Source: a virus. Taken from it: 64,000 bases of DNA. A program made the translations under genes and the position numbers. The stretch spans positions 33,656-97,655 of the IMG/VR virus record IMGVR_UViG_3300025809_000014, one strand, 5' to 3'. Below the pieces are notes generated by a model. That model was not told where the DNA came from and ran no database searches. It saw nothing but the letters and a program-made list of their open reading frames with translations. Of the stretch, positions 42,627 through 51,604 are shown in pieces (the stretch's first letter is position 1; every line of letters begins with the position of its first letter).

Positions 42627-43490
42627 ATGAAAACAATAGTAATAAAATTAACTTTTTCTGGACCAAATGCAGGCCCATTTGACATACTTACTCAGTTAAA
42701 AGAGGTATTGTTGTCATCTGTGACTAGAGGTCAGTTAATAAATGGAATTACTGTTGATGTTGAAGATGATGCTTCGTCAATTATAATCAGATCAAATGGA
42801 GATTGTGAATTTGAAAAATTTATACCACTTATAGATATTCCTATAGATGAATATCAGGCAGCTACATATAGTCAAGACACCACAGGGTGCTTATGGACAC
42901 ACCTAAAGAATCCACAGATATATAATTATTACTATGGTAATATTGAACCTTACATTATAGAATACCCATTTGCTTATAAATATAATGATGAGATACTTCA
43001 GAATGTAAAAGACTATAGTAAAGTGTATAGATACTTACCTGCAGTATCTGGATCTTTTGATAGTAATAGAAAGGTACAAATAGATGATAAATGGTTTAAC
43101 AAGGCTGTACTATACAACGGTCAACAATCTACAGGATTGTTAGAACTTGTTCCTAAGCCAGAAAATAATCTGTCAGAATATATGCAATATCCTATATTAA
43201 ACAGTGACAGTAAGACTATTACATTTACCAAAAGTGATAACTTTTATCAGTATAACACATTCTGGGCATTACAGAAAAATGAGCAGATACCACTATTTAA
43301 TACATCTTGTAAATCTCTTTCTATTGATAAAATTATTAATCAATCTAATATGGACTATGGTCCTAAATCATTTGGTAAGTCAACCCTTAGAGCTAAAAAC
43401 TTAAAGGTGAGACATATACTTGATGACTCATCAACAACACACATTATAAGTCAGTTTATTGTAACACCATCACAAATATCATATAAGTAA
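42627..43490 (+). CDS. Detached C-terminal part of the stabilisation protein fused to a GPFDLYSD-type module, 287 residues
   Basis: Residues 1-70 are a module copy (GPFDILTQLKEVLLSSVTRG ending SNGDCEFEKF). Residues 85-287 (CLWTHLKNPQIYNYYYGNIE, IEYPFAYKYNDEILQNVKDY, STGLLELVPKPENNLSEYMQ) look like the conserved end of crAss-like stabilisation proteins, which I expect in one chain with the preceding gene. The intervening stop and restart are only 1 base apart. The two products probably associate in the virion. Family resemblance is from memory of the pattern. Confidence 0.6.
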   Translation: MKTIVIKLTFSGPNAGPFDILTQLKEVLLSSVTRGQLINGITVDVEDDASSIIIRSNGDCEFEKFIPLIDIPIDEYQAATYSQDTTGCLWTHLKNPQIYNYYYGNIEPYIIEYPFAYKYNDEILQNVKDYSKVYRYLPAVSGSFDSNRKVQIDDKWFNKAVLYNGQQSTGLLELVPKPENNLSEYMQYPILNSDSKTITFTKSDNFYQYNTFWALQKNEQIPLFNTSCKSLSIDKIINQSNMDYGPKSFGKSTLRAKNLKVRHILDDSSTTHIISQFIVTPSQISYK

Positions 43491-46400
43491 TGGCAAAAGG
43501 TTTAACAGCATCTAAAGCAAAGAAGATACTCGAAGATGGAACAGTTCGAGGTAAAGCGCTTACAGAGAAACAAAAGAAGTTCTTTGGAGCTGTTGCTGGT
43601 GGTGCTACGCCTTTAAAAAAGCTGAACGGTGGTTGGTTAGATAAATTTGGTATGGGAGGAAGCCTTCCAGGTGCATCAGGTATGATGTATGCACGTACGT
43701 CTGGAACATCTCCTGAAGAACCTAAGAGAGCTCAAGATGGAACAGTAATGTATGGTACGCCTGAATATAAAAAAGCATATGAAGAAGGTACATTTGCAGA
43801 TATCCCTAATCAACTAGAGGAAGTGGTAGTTACAGCAGGTGTAGATTATGAAAAATATCCTCTGTATGATAAACTCTCTGCACAACAGAAAGAGTATTTT
43901 AAGGATCCAGGACCTATCGGTAGAGGTGTAAGAAGAGCTGCTCAAACAGATAGAGGATTAGCTGAGGATACAAGAGATATGGTGACAGGTATGTTAGTAA
44001 AACAACCTTTAGCTGCATTACAAGCTCCTCAATCACTTATGGTGGAGGGCATAGAAGCATTAAGAGGTAGAGATGCTAACTTCTTAAATGCCCTTACATT
44101 TGATACACAAAGATTACCATCTCAAACAATGGGGTTTGAAGATAAACCTGGATGGGATCTAGGAGGTTCTTTAAACACTACTATGGATGTAGTAGCAGAT
44201 CCACTAAATATTGTTGGTGTAGGACTTGCAAAAAATGCAATTAAAAAATTTACTACACCTCTTAAGAATATTGGTAAGTACTATAGAAACCCTTTAGGAG
44301 ATGCTTTTAAAATAGGGAATGATAATCCTAGAATACCAACCTTTCTTACTAGAGGTCAGAATCCACCAAATCCACTTAGGAGTAACCCTAAGATGGATGC
44401 GGATAATTTTATGCAATCATGGACAAATCCTAACAATCCAAGTTTTGTGTCTAAGTTTGATGATCAGATATTAAAGCCTTTTCCTATGGCATCAATGAAT
44501 GAGAATTATCTTAAAGTTAAGACAAGAGAACTAAATGTGTTGCAACAACAATTAGATGATTTTGTGGAAGCAACAGGTAGTAATGTTCTTCCTAAAGCAA
44601 AATCTCTTCAAAAAAGTATCGATGCTTTAACCAGTGAAATCAATATGTTCTATCGTCCAATACGTGGTAACCTGGCAAGAAACAACATGAAATCAATACA
44701 GGCTGGCGAGTTTAATACTGTATATAGTACTACAGGAGTCCAACCTGGATCTGGAGGAACATACTTTGTCCCTAGTGCTGATCAACCTATGAACACTTGG
44801 AAATATATGTATCCAAATAAACCAAATACAAGGGGTGTAGGTAATAATAGTGTTGTTAAAATAAGAGAGGTGCCTGTAGGAGCTACTGAGGCTGCTAAAA
44901 CTAAAGCGAGAACAAGCGAAATGTTAACAGGTATACATGAAACTCTTGGTCATGCTAGTAATGCAGGAGGAGCTGCTTTAACTAGACAGACTAACGACTT
45001 AATTAAAAGTGCACTTAAACCCAATCTCAAAATAAAAGAAGGTACAAGTAAATGGGTGACAGATTTTATAGGACCTAAAGCAACTTATAAAGACTGGGCA
45101 AAATATTTACAAGAGCCTACAGAAATGATTGCAAGGGTAATGGAACTTAGAAGACAATACATTAACCCAAAATACTGGGGAACTGGTAAACAATATGATA
45201 TACCAGATAAGTTAATTGACAGAATATTTAGAGATGGACTCTCTGGTAAGTCTAAAGTAAATGCAGACTTCTTTAGAGTTATAGATAAAAAAGGACTTAA
45301 GAAACTAATGAAGGGGTTATATGCTACAATACCAATGGCTGTAGGAGCTGATGGATTATTAGAGTATGAAACTCCTAAATATAAAGATGGTGGTAAAACA
45401 CCTAAAGCTCAAGATGGAATTGGAAAAAAGGTAGCATCTATAGCAAGTCAAATGGAAGCTAATGAAGAAGATGGTGGAAGACCACCGTTAGGTGTAGTAG
45501 ATCACATCAGGGCACTTTTTGATGAAGAAGGTTTATGTAGAGATAATACATGTGTTCAGACAGTAAAAGATTTTTATAGTAAAGCTGGTATAGAGGCTAT
45601 GCCTAAAGATGTTTATAATAATAGAGAGTTTTTAAAGAACTTTAAAGAGTATGGGTTTGAAGAAATATTAGATCAGAAAAATCTTCAACCAGGAGATGTG
45701 TTACAATACTACTATGGTCCAGATAGTGAAGATGTAAAGGAAGATCCATCATATTTAAACTTTCCATATCACATGGGCGTTTATGTAAACCCTGGAGAGT
45801 ACATTGGAGATGGAGATAGTGAAGCTCCTATTCAAAGAAAAAATATGTATACAGGTACTAAGGATGGAAAAGAATATAAGAAGGATCCATTCAGAGCATT
45901 TAGATATACTAGACAAAACAAAAATGGTGGATGGTTATCTAAATATGAGAACGGTGGTGTGATAGAAGATGACAGAGGACAATGGGCACACCCAGGAAAG
46001 GTAACTAAAATAAACTCCAACAATATAACAATGAAGGGTGTTAACTACCCTGTACTTGGAGTATCTGACACTGGTGATAAGAAGATGATGCAACCAGGAA
46101 AAGATTACAAGTTTAATGGTAACTCTGTTACAGAGTACCCTATGGCTCAAGAGGGTGCTGGTGTAAATAAAGAAGGAGTAAAACAATATAAGTGGTTTAA
46201 AAATTACATGAGGTCTCCTAAATATAAAGAGAGATTAAAAAAAGAATTTCCTGATTATAGTGATAATCAAATAGGACAAGAAGTAAAATCTAGATTAGAG
46301 AATGTAATGCAAACACGTGTAGGTTTCTTACCTAGATCTAGTGAGATTTCTACAGGAGTAGGTGACACACAAGGTGTGTACGATGCTGATGAATACCCAG

Positions 46401-47725
46401 GTGCAATTATGTTAAGGCCTGAATATTCTGCAAGTACATCTGATGCTTTATTTAAACCTGGTAATTATTTAAGTGGTTATAACACTATACCATTACATGA
46501 GTGGAGTCATGCAGCTGATGATGGCGGTAATAGAATGCCACAATCTACAACTGATTTAATGCTTTCTAAAATGAAAGAAAATTCTTTAGGTATATCTAAA
46601 GATAAATATTACTATACAAGACCTACAGAGTACTTAGGAAGAATGCAACCTCTTAGATATCTTATGCAACAAGAAGGATTATATGATGCAGGTACACAAG
46701 ACTTTACAAAAGAAGATTTAGAAAAAGCAAAACAAAATAAAACAATAAAGAACAACCAGCACTTTCAAGACTTAATGAAAAATGTTAATTCAGATGAAGA
46801 TTTTATTGAGTTAATGAATAAGGTGGCATCTGTAGATAACTCTAGATCAGAGTACCCTGTGGCACAGGATGGACTTAAAACTAAAGCAGCAACACCAAGC
46901 TTTCCATATATAAACAGAGTTCCTGACACTTCACCTCAAGTTGACTTTTTAAAAGACTGGACAAATTCTACAAGAGGTCAAGAACTATTAAGTAATAGTT
47001 TTGATGGAGATGAAAAAGATATAGAGAAACTAACTTACAAAAGAATAAACAATTTAGATAACGTTGATTTTAGTATAGACGATCATGCTAGTGATTTCTT
47101 AGGTAGATATAATCGTAACAGGCATGACATTAAACTAAACTCTAGTCTTCTAGATACATCAGAACCTAAACTAATAGGTAATCAAGATAAAGATGTAGTA
47201 CTTCATGAGTTGTCACACGCTCAAGATTTCTCACCAGGTGCTGAGTTTAACAGAATAACCATACCTTTTAGTGATCAAAAGCTTATTAATAAATATAGAA
47301 AGAGAACTATTAAGGACACAAAGAAATTAGATGCACCTAGAAACGTTAGAAGAGATATTAAAGATAGGGTAAACTATATAGGTGATCCGACAGAAACTAG
47401 AGCAAGACTTAATTCTATTAGATATTTCTATGAAACTAGTCCAATTGGAAAAGAGGAAGGAATGCCTAGCATCTTTGATTCAGAGGTAACTCCTGACATG
47501 ATGGAAGTGATGAAAGATAATGCACAGTTTAGAGAGTTGCAAGAGGTATATGACGATGAGGAGATACTGGAACTTTTAAATACTGTATCAGATAACAGTA
47601 AGTCTTCTGATCCTTCTAACATGGCATATGCAAAAGAGGGAGAATCTTTGGTAGCCTTAGATCAATTAACTAACTTTACGAACTATAACACACCACAACC
47701 AGGAGGCTGGTTAGACAAATACTAA
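43490..47725 (+). CDS. Multidomain virion peptidase polyprotein (NlpC/P60 plus zincin-like domains), 1411 residues
   Basis: The conserved start is MAKGLTASKAKKILEDGTVR. Domains: N-terminal region with HETLGH (483-488, an atypical HExxxH); an NlpC/P60-like cysteine peptidase at about 670-800 (DNTCVQTVKDFY, C688; LQPGDVLQYY; PYHMGVYV, H761); a small beta domain (GQWAHPGKVTKINSNNITMK) at about 825-885; zincin 2 (HEWSH, H1003-H1007); zincin 3 (HELSH, H1239-H1243). The borders carry recurring motifs: AQDG/AQEG at 81, 640, 886 and 1125, and GGWLDKY-type at 47, 813 and the C-terminus (1405). It is likely packaged and ejected to cut peptidoglycan and proteins. Confidence 0.75.
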   Translation: MAKGLTASKAKKILEDGTVRGKALTEKQKKFFGAVAGGATPLKKLNGGWLDKFGMGGSLPGASGMMYARTSGTSPEEPKRAQDGTVMYGTPEYKKAYEEGTFADIPNQLEEVVVTAGVDYEKYPLYDKLSAQQKEYFKDPGPIGRGVRRAAQTDRGLAEDTRDMVTGMLVKQPLAALQAPQSLMVEGIEALRGRDANFLNALTFDTQRLPSQTMGFEDKPGWDLGGSLNTTMDVVADPLNIVGVGLAKNAIKKFTTPLKNIGKYYRNPLGDAFKIGNDNPRIPTFLTRGQNPPNPLRSNPKMDADNFMQSWTNPNNPSFVSKFDDQILKPFPMASMNENYLKVKTRELNVLQQQLDDFVEATGSNVLPKAKSLQKSIDALTSEINMFYRPIRGNLARNNMKSIQAGEFNTVYSTTGVQPGSGGTYFVPSADQPMNTWKYMYPNKPNTRGVGNNSVVKIREVPVGATEAAKTKARTSEMLTGIHETLGHASNAGGAALTRQTNDLIKSALKPNLKIKEGTSKWVTDFIGPKATYKDWAKYLQEPTEMIARVMELRRQYINPKYWGTGKQYDIPDKLIDRIFRDGLSGKSKVNADFFRVIDKKGLKKLMKGLYATIPMAVGADGLLEYETPKYKDGGKTPKAQDGIGKKVASIASQMEANEEDGGRPPLGVVDHIRALFDEEGLCRDNTCVQTVKDFYSKAGIEAMPKDVYNNREFLKNFKEYGFEEILDQKNLQPGDVLQYYYGPDSEDVKEDPSYLNFPYHMGVYVNPGEYIGDGDSEAPIQRKNMYTGTKDGKEYKKDPFRAFRYTRQNKNGGWLSKYENGGVIEDDRGQWAHPGKVTKINSNNITMKGVNYPVLGVSDTGDKKMMQPGKDYKFNGNSVTEYPMAQEGAGVNKEGVKQYKWFKNYMRSPKYKERLKKEFPDYSDNQIGQEVKSRLENVMQTRVGFLPRSSEISTGVGDTQGVYDADEYPGAIMLRPEYSASTSDALFKPGNYLSGYNTIPLHEWSHAADDGGNRMPQSTTDLMLSKMKENSLGISKDKYYYTRPTEYLGRMQPLRYLMQQEGLYDAGTQDFTKEDLEKAKQNKTIKNNQHFQDLMKNVNSDEDFIELMNKVASVDNSRSEYPVAQDGLKTKAATPSFPYINRVPDTSPQVDFLKDWTNSTRGQELLSNSFDGDEKDIEKLTYKRINNLDNVDFSIDDHASDFLGRYNRNRHDIKLNSSLLDTSEPKLIGNQDKDVVLHELSHAQDFSPGAEFNRITIPFSDQKLINKYRKRTIKDTKKLDAPRNVRRDIKDRVNYIGDPTETRARLNSIRYFYETSPIGKEEGMPSIFDSEVTPDMMEVMKDNAQFRELQEVYDDEEILELLNTVSDNSKSSDPSNMAYAKEGESLVALDQLTNFTNYNTPQPGGWLDKY

Positions 47726-47729
47726 TAAT

Positions 47730-50700
47730 ATGAAAGCTGAATTTTTAAAAATAGCAGGCGTTAAGTCTGAAGCAGAGTTTTACAAGAAGTTTCCTTCTGA
47801 GGAAGCCTTTATGAAAAAGCATGGAAAAGCTGTAAAGAAACTTATGGTTAAGAAAGCTAATATAGGAGCTATGATTTCAAACATAGAAACACCTAAAGGT
47901 AATCGTCCACCTACTCGCATAGATGAAGCTTTCTTGTTTGATACAGTGGCAAAACAAATGGGTCAAAAGAGTTACGATGAGACAATGGAAGATATGAAAA
48001 CTCAAGCTCAACTTTCAGCAGCACAAGAACAGCAGCCTAGTGGTGGTGGTGGTGATGGAATGATGTCAATGTTGCCTCAAATGATGTCAATGTTTAGTGG
48101 TGGTGAAGGTGGTGGTGGAGTTGATCCAAGTATGATTGCAAGTCTTGTTGGTGGAAAGAATGGTACTAAAATTAGCAAAGATAAATTGAAAAAGATAGAA
48201 GGTGAGTTATATAAAGCTTCTAATATGCACAAGAGTCAAGCTGAAAGAATTGGTAAGATGCTTAAAAAGGGTGGTAAGGTTGAGAAGTTTGAACCACACA
48301 TGATGTATGACCCTAAGACTGGTAAAGGATATAAAGCTAATAAACCAGCTGATCATGAAAGAATGGATAAGATGGGGTATACACATAAAGCTCAAGGTGG
48401 TGGTGCTATAGAACCTACATGGGGACAAGGAATTGATTTACCAGCAGGTGAGAATTATAGTTCACCAACTGGTCAATTCTTTGGTATACAAGGAGAAGGT
48501 GCAAGTTTTGGAGATCAGGTGGGTAGTATATTCAATTCTGATGCTGTACAGAATTTTGGTATTCCTATAGTGAGTGATATAATGTCTATATCAGATCAAC
48601 TCAAAGCACAAAAAGAAACATTAGCTAGAGCTAAACAAAACAGAATGTTAAGTGAGCTTACACTTGATGCAGCTAAATCAGAACCTGAAAAAATAGAACG
48701 TGAATATGTACGACCTGAAGATGTTCAGAACACAGGAGAAGAGTTTTTTCCTATTTATGGTGTAGGTACAAATGTACTTGCTAAACATGGTGGTGCATAT
48801 AAAGCTCAAGGTGGTGGTATGTTTAATAATCAAGGTTACACTCCTATAATAAATGTTAATCAACAAAAAGCATTTAAACAAGGTGGTGTATTAGGAAGTA
48901 ATTCTTATTTAGTACCTAAAGCACAAGGTGGATTTGATATGAGTAATGTTTCCTATGGTGGAGGTGGTGCTGGTGGTGGTGGTAAGAAGTTTGGTCAAAT
49001 GATTGGATTATATGAAGGAACTGATGCTGGATCTAATATTGGTGGTACAATAGGTGGAACTATTGGTTCTGCGTTTGGTCCTATAGGATCTGCTGTAGGT
49101 AGTTTTATTGGAACTGGTATTGGTGATTTATTAGACAGAGATGATAGACGAACTAGAATAGAAAATGAAAGAGCTGAGAGAGCTCAAAAAGAACTTTCTT
49201 ATACAGCAATAGCTCCATCAATACAAGCTGGATATGCATCTCATATGGAACAGGGTGGAAGTGTACCTAGTAACCCATCTATGTTAGACACGATGGCTAT
49301 GGGTGGGGATGTTAAAACTACATGGGGTGGAAAGGTTGAAACAGTATCTTATAATCCATATGCTGGTGGTGAGAGCATTGAGTTCAAAGGGAACTCACAT
49401 AATTATCGTGATCCTAAAACAGGACAAACAGGTATAGGTGTTGCTTATGGAAAAGACTCTGTTGCTAATAATGAAACAGTGGTAGAAGTTGAGAATGAAC
49501 CAGCACAACAATTAAAAGACGGTGGAGGTGATGAGAACTTAATTGTATACGGTGATCTTAAAATACCAGAAGAGTATGTAGCAGAGATTAGTGATGATAG
49601 AGCTAAAGGTAAGAAGTTTAAAAACTACGTTAGTGATGTTCTTAACAAGGACGAAGCTAAGATTAATAAGAAAATGGAGAAGGCTGCTAATCTTGGAATG
49701 GAATCAGATACCACTGTATTTGGTCAATTAGAAAGATCTACAGCTGACGCTATACTTAAAGGATCTGATATGAAATTAAAAAATATTGCTGAGAAGAAAA
49801 ATATCTTAGCTGATCTACAGAGTGCATTAAATGAAACATTTGATCAATTTGAGATAAAAGGTAATGAGTTTATTAGTAAGAATAAAATTGTTGAAGATCC
49901 AGAAAGAGCTATGAATAATATGGCTAAATCTGGTATTGAAATTAAACCTGAGAACAGAGGTAAGTTTACAGCGTGGGCTAAAGAACGTGGAATGTCTGTA
50001 TCTGAAGCTGCTAACAAGGTAATGGCTAATAAAGATGATTACAGTGAAGGTGTTGTTGCAATGGCTAACTTTGCTAAGAATGCACGTAAGTTCAAGAAAG
50101 GTCAAGATGGTTTAGAGACTAAAGAATTAGGTGGCAAGGATAAAATACCAAAGACTGATAAGAGTCCAGAGGATTTGATAAAAGAAGGATATGAGAAAGA
50201 TCCAGATAATCCAAATATTTATATAAAAAGAGAGGGTGAGAAAGTAGACGCTGTTGAACTATCTATTAAAGCTCTAGAAAAAGTTCCTAAAGGACAAGGT
50301 AGAGATGAAGAAACTGGACTGTTTGGAAGTGTTACAATGGAACAATTTGAAGCAGCTAAAGAAGCTAATCCTTGGTTTGATTGGGAAAACTTTGATCCTA
50401 AAAATGAAGCTGATGTAAGACGTTATCAAAATGAATTTAACAAAAGAGCTGAAGAAGCTGGTGATGCTACAAGAATACAAGTAGATGGTGACTTTGGAGA
50501 ACAAACATCTAGTGCTAGATTCACTCCAGCAGTGGAAGGTTCAGATCCTGTAGAGGAAAAAGTTCAAGTAGAAACTACTACAGAAACAACTACAGTTGCT
50601 GGAAATCGAATTCCTTTTCCAGTTCTTCCTCCACCAGTAGATACTGAAGGACTTGATCCTAATCAACTACTTGGAGAGTATGCTGCATTATCTTCTAATA

Positions 50701-51524
50701 CATTAGATCCTGTATATGCTCAAACATACCAACCTAATCTGAGAGTTCCTTATGATATCTCTTTACAGGACATGAAGAATGATGTAATTGGGCAAAGTAG
50801 AGTGTTACAAAGAAATGCAACATTACAAGGTAATCCTGCTGCTCTTGCTCTTGCACAGGCTCCTACATACCAAGCGTTAAATCAAATTAATGCTGAAGAG
50901 TTTAGACAAAATCAAGCATTTAAAAATCAAGTATATTCAGAAAATTTAGATACGCTTAATAAATCACGTTTAACTAACTTAGGTATATATGATCAACAAC
51001 AGGATAGACAAGCAGAAGCTGTAGCTAAAACAAAAGCTACTACAATTGCTGCTCTTAATTCTATTTCTAGTAAGTATCAACAAAAACAACTAGAGGGTAG
51101 ATTAAAACAAACGTTTGCAAATCTTTATCCAACCTATGCTTTTGATGATCAATATAGAGCTAGAGTTCAACAATCTGCTATGTTTAACCTTCCAGGTGGA
51201 ACTGTAACAGGTATACCAGGACTTGCAACACCAGGATTTAATCCACTTCTACAACAAATTCCAGGAATGGTTGGAGGGGTTCAAGGACTTATTCAACAAC
51301 AAAGACAATTTCAAGAAGAGCAAAGAAAGAAAATGGAAGAGCAAGGACTTAATCCTGATATTAATTATAAAAAGATGGATAGATATTTAAACAGATCAAA
51401 CAATACAGATGGTATCTATGACTATGTTCCTATAGAACAAGAAGGAGAATTTGCTAAGAAGGGGAAGACAGTTAAAAAGAATCATAAAAATAGTAATATC
51501 CTAAAAAAGCTAAGAGGTTTATAA
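47730..51524 (+). CDS. Internal virion protein with glycine zipper, 1264 residues
   Basis: The helical N-terminus (LKIAGVKSEAEFYKKFPSEE) is followed by a Met/Gly-rich segment and AQGG motifs at 221, 359 and 398. A glycine zipper at about 434-470 (GGTIGGTIGSAFGPIGSAVG) is typical of membrane-inserting segments. A domain with GNSHNYRDPKTGQTGIGVAY follows at about 555, then helical regions. The C-terminal 250 residues are Gln/Ala-rich helices (LQGNPAALALAQAPTYQALN). The zipper suggests it enters the host membrane during genome ejection. It follows the peptidase polyprotein by 4 bases. Confidence 0.6.
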   Translation: MKAEFLKIAGVKSEAEFYKKFPSEEAFMKKHGKAVKKLMVKKANIGAMISNIETPKGNRPPTRIDEAFLFDTVAKQMGQKSYDETMEDMKTQAQLSAAQEQQPSGGGGDGMMSMLPQMMSMFSGGEGGGGVDPSMIASLVGGKNGTKISKDKLKKIEGELYKASNMHKSQAERIGKMLKKGGKVEKFEPHMMYDPKTGKGYKANKPADHERMDKMGYTHKAQGGGAIEPTWGQGIDLPAGENYSSPTGQFFGIQGEGASFGDQVGSIFNSDAVQNFGIPIVSDIMSISDQLKAQKETLARAKQNRMLSELTLDAAKSEPEKIEREYVRPEDVQNTGEEFFPIYGVGTNVLAKHGGAYKAQGGGMFNNQGYTPIINVNQQKAFKQGGVLGSNSYLVPKAQGGFDMSNVSYGGGGAGGGGKKFGQMIGLYEGTDAGSNIGGTIGGTIGSAFGPIGSAVGSFIGTGIGDLLDRDDRRTRIENERAERAQKELSYTAIAPSIQAGYASHMEQGGSVPSNPSMLDTMAMGGDVKTTWGGKVETVSYNPYAGGESIEFKGNSHNYRDPKTGQTGIGVAYGKDSVANNETVVEVENEPAQQLKDGGGDENLIVYGDLKIPEEYVAEISDDRAKGKKFKNYVSDVLNKDEAKINKKMEKAANLGMESDTTVFGQLERSTADAILKGSDMKLKNIAEKKNILADLQSALNETFDQFEIKGNEFISKNKIVEDPERAMNNMAKSGIEIKPENRGKFTAWAKERGMSVSEAANKVMANKDDYSEGVVAMANFAKNARKFKKGQDGLETKELGGKDKIPKTDKSPEDLIKEGYEKDPDNPNIYIKREGEKVDAVELSIKALEKVPKGQGRDEETGLFGSVTMEQFEAAKEANPWFDWENFDPKNEADVRRYQNEFNKRAEEAGDATRIQVDGDFGEQTSSARFTPAVEGSDPVEEKVQVETTTETTTVAGNRIPFPVLPPPVDTEGLDPNQLLGEYAALSSNTLDPVYAQTYQPNLRVPYDISLQDMKNDVIGQSRVLQRNATLQGNPAALALAQAPTYQALNQINAEEFRQNQAFKNQVYSENLDTLNKSRLTNLGIYDQQQDRQAEAVAKTKATTIAALNSISSKYQQKQLEGRLKQTFANLYPTYAFDDQYRARVQQSAMFNLPGGTVTGIPGLATPGFNPLLQQIPGMVGGVQGLIQQQRQFQEEQRKKMEEQGLNPDINYKKMDRYLNRSNNTDGIYDYVPIEQEGEFAKKGKTVKKNHKNSNILKKLRGL

Positions 51525-51604
51525 TTAAATTGATTATAAAACATTACCAAAACCTGTTAGCCATTCTTGGATAATAAAATTAATCACATTACATTTGTTA
51601 AATT

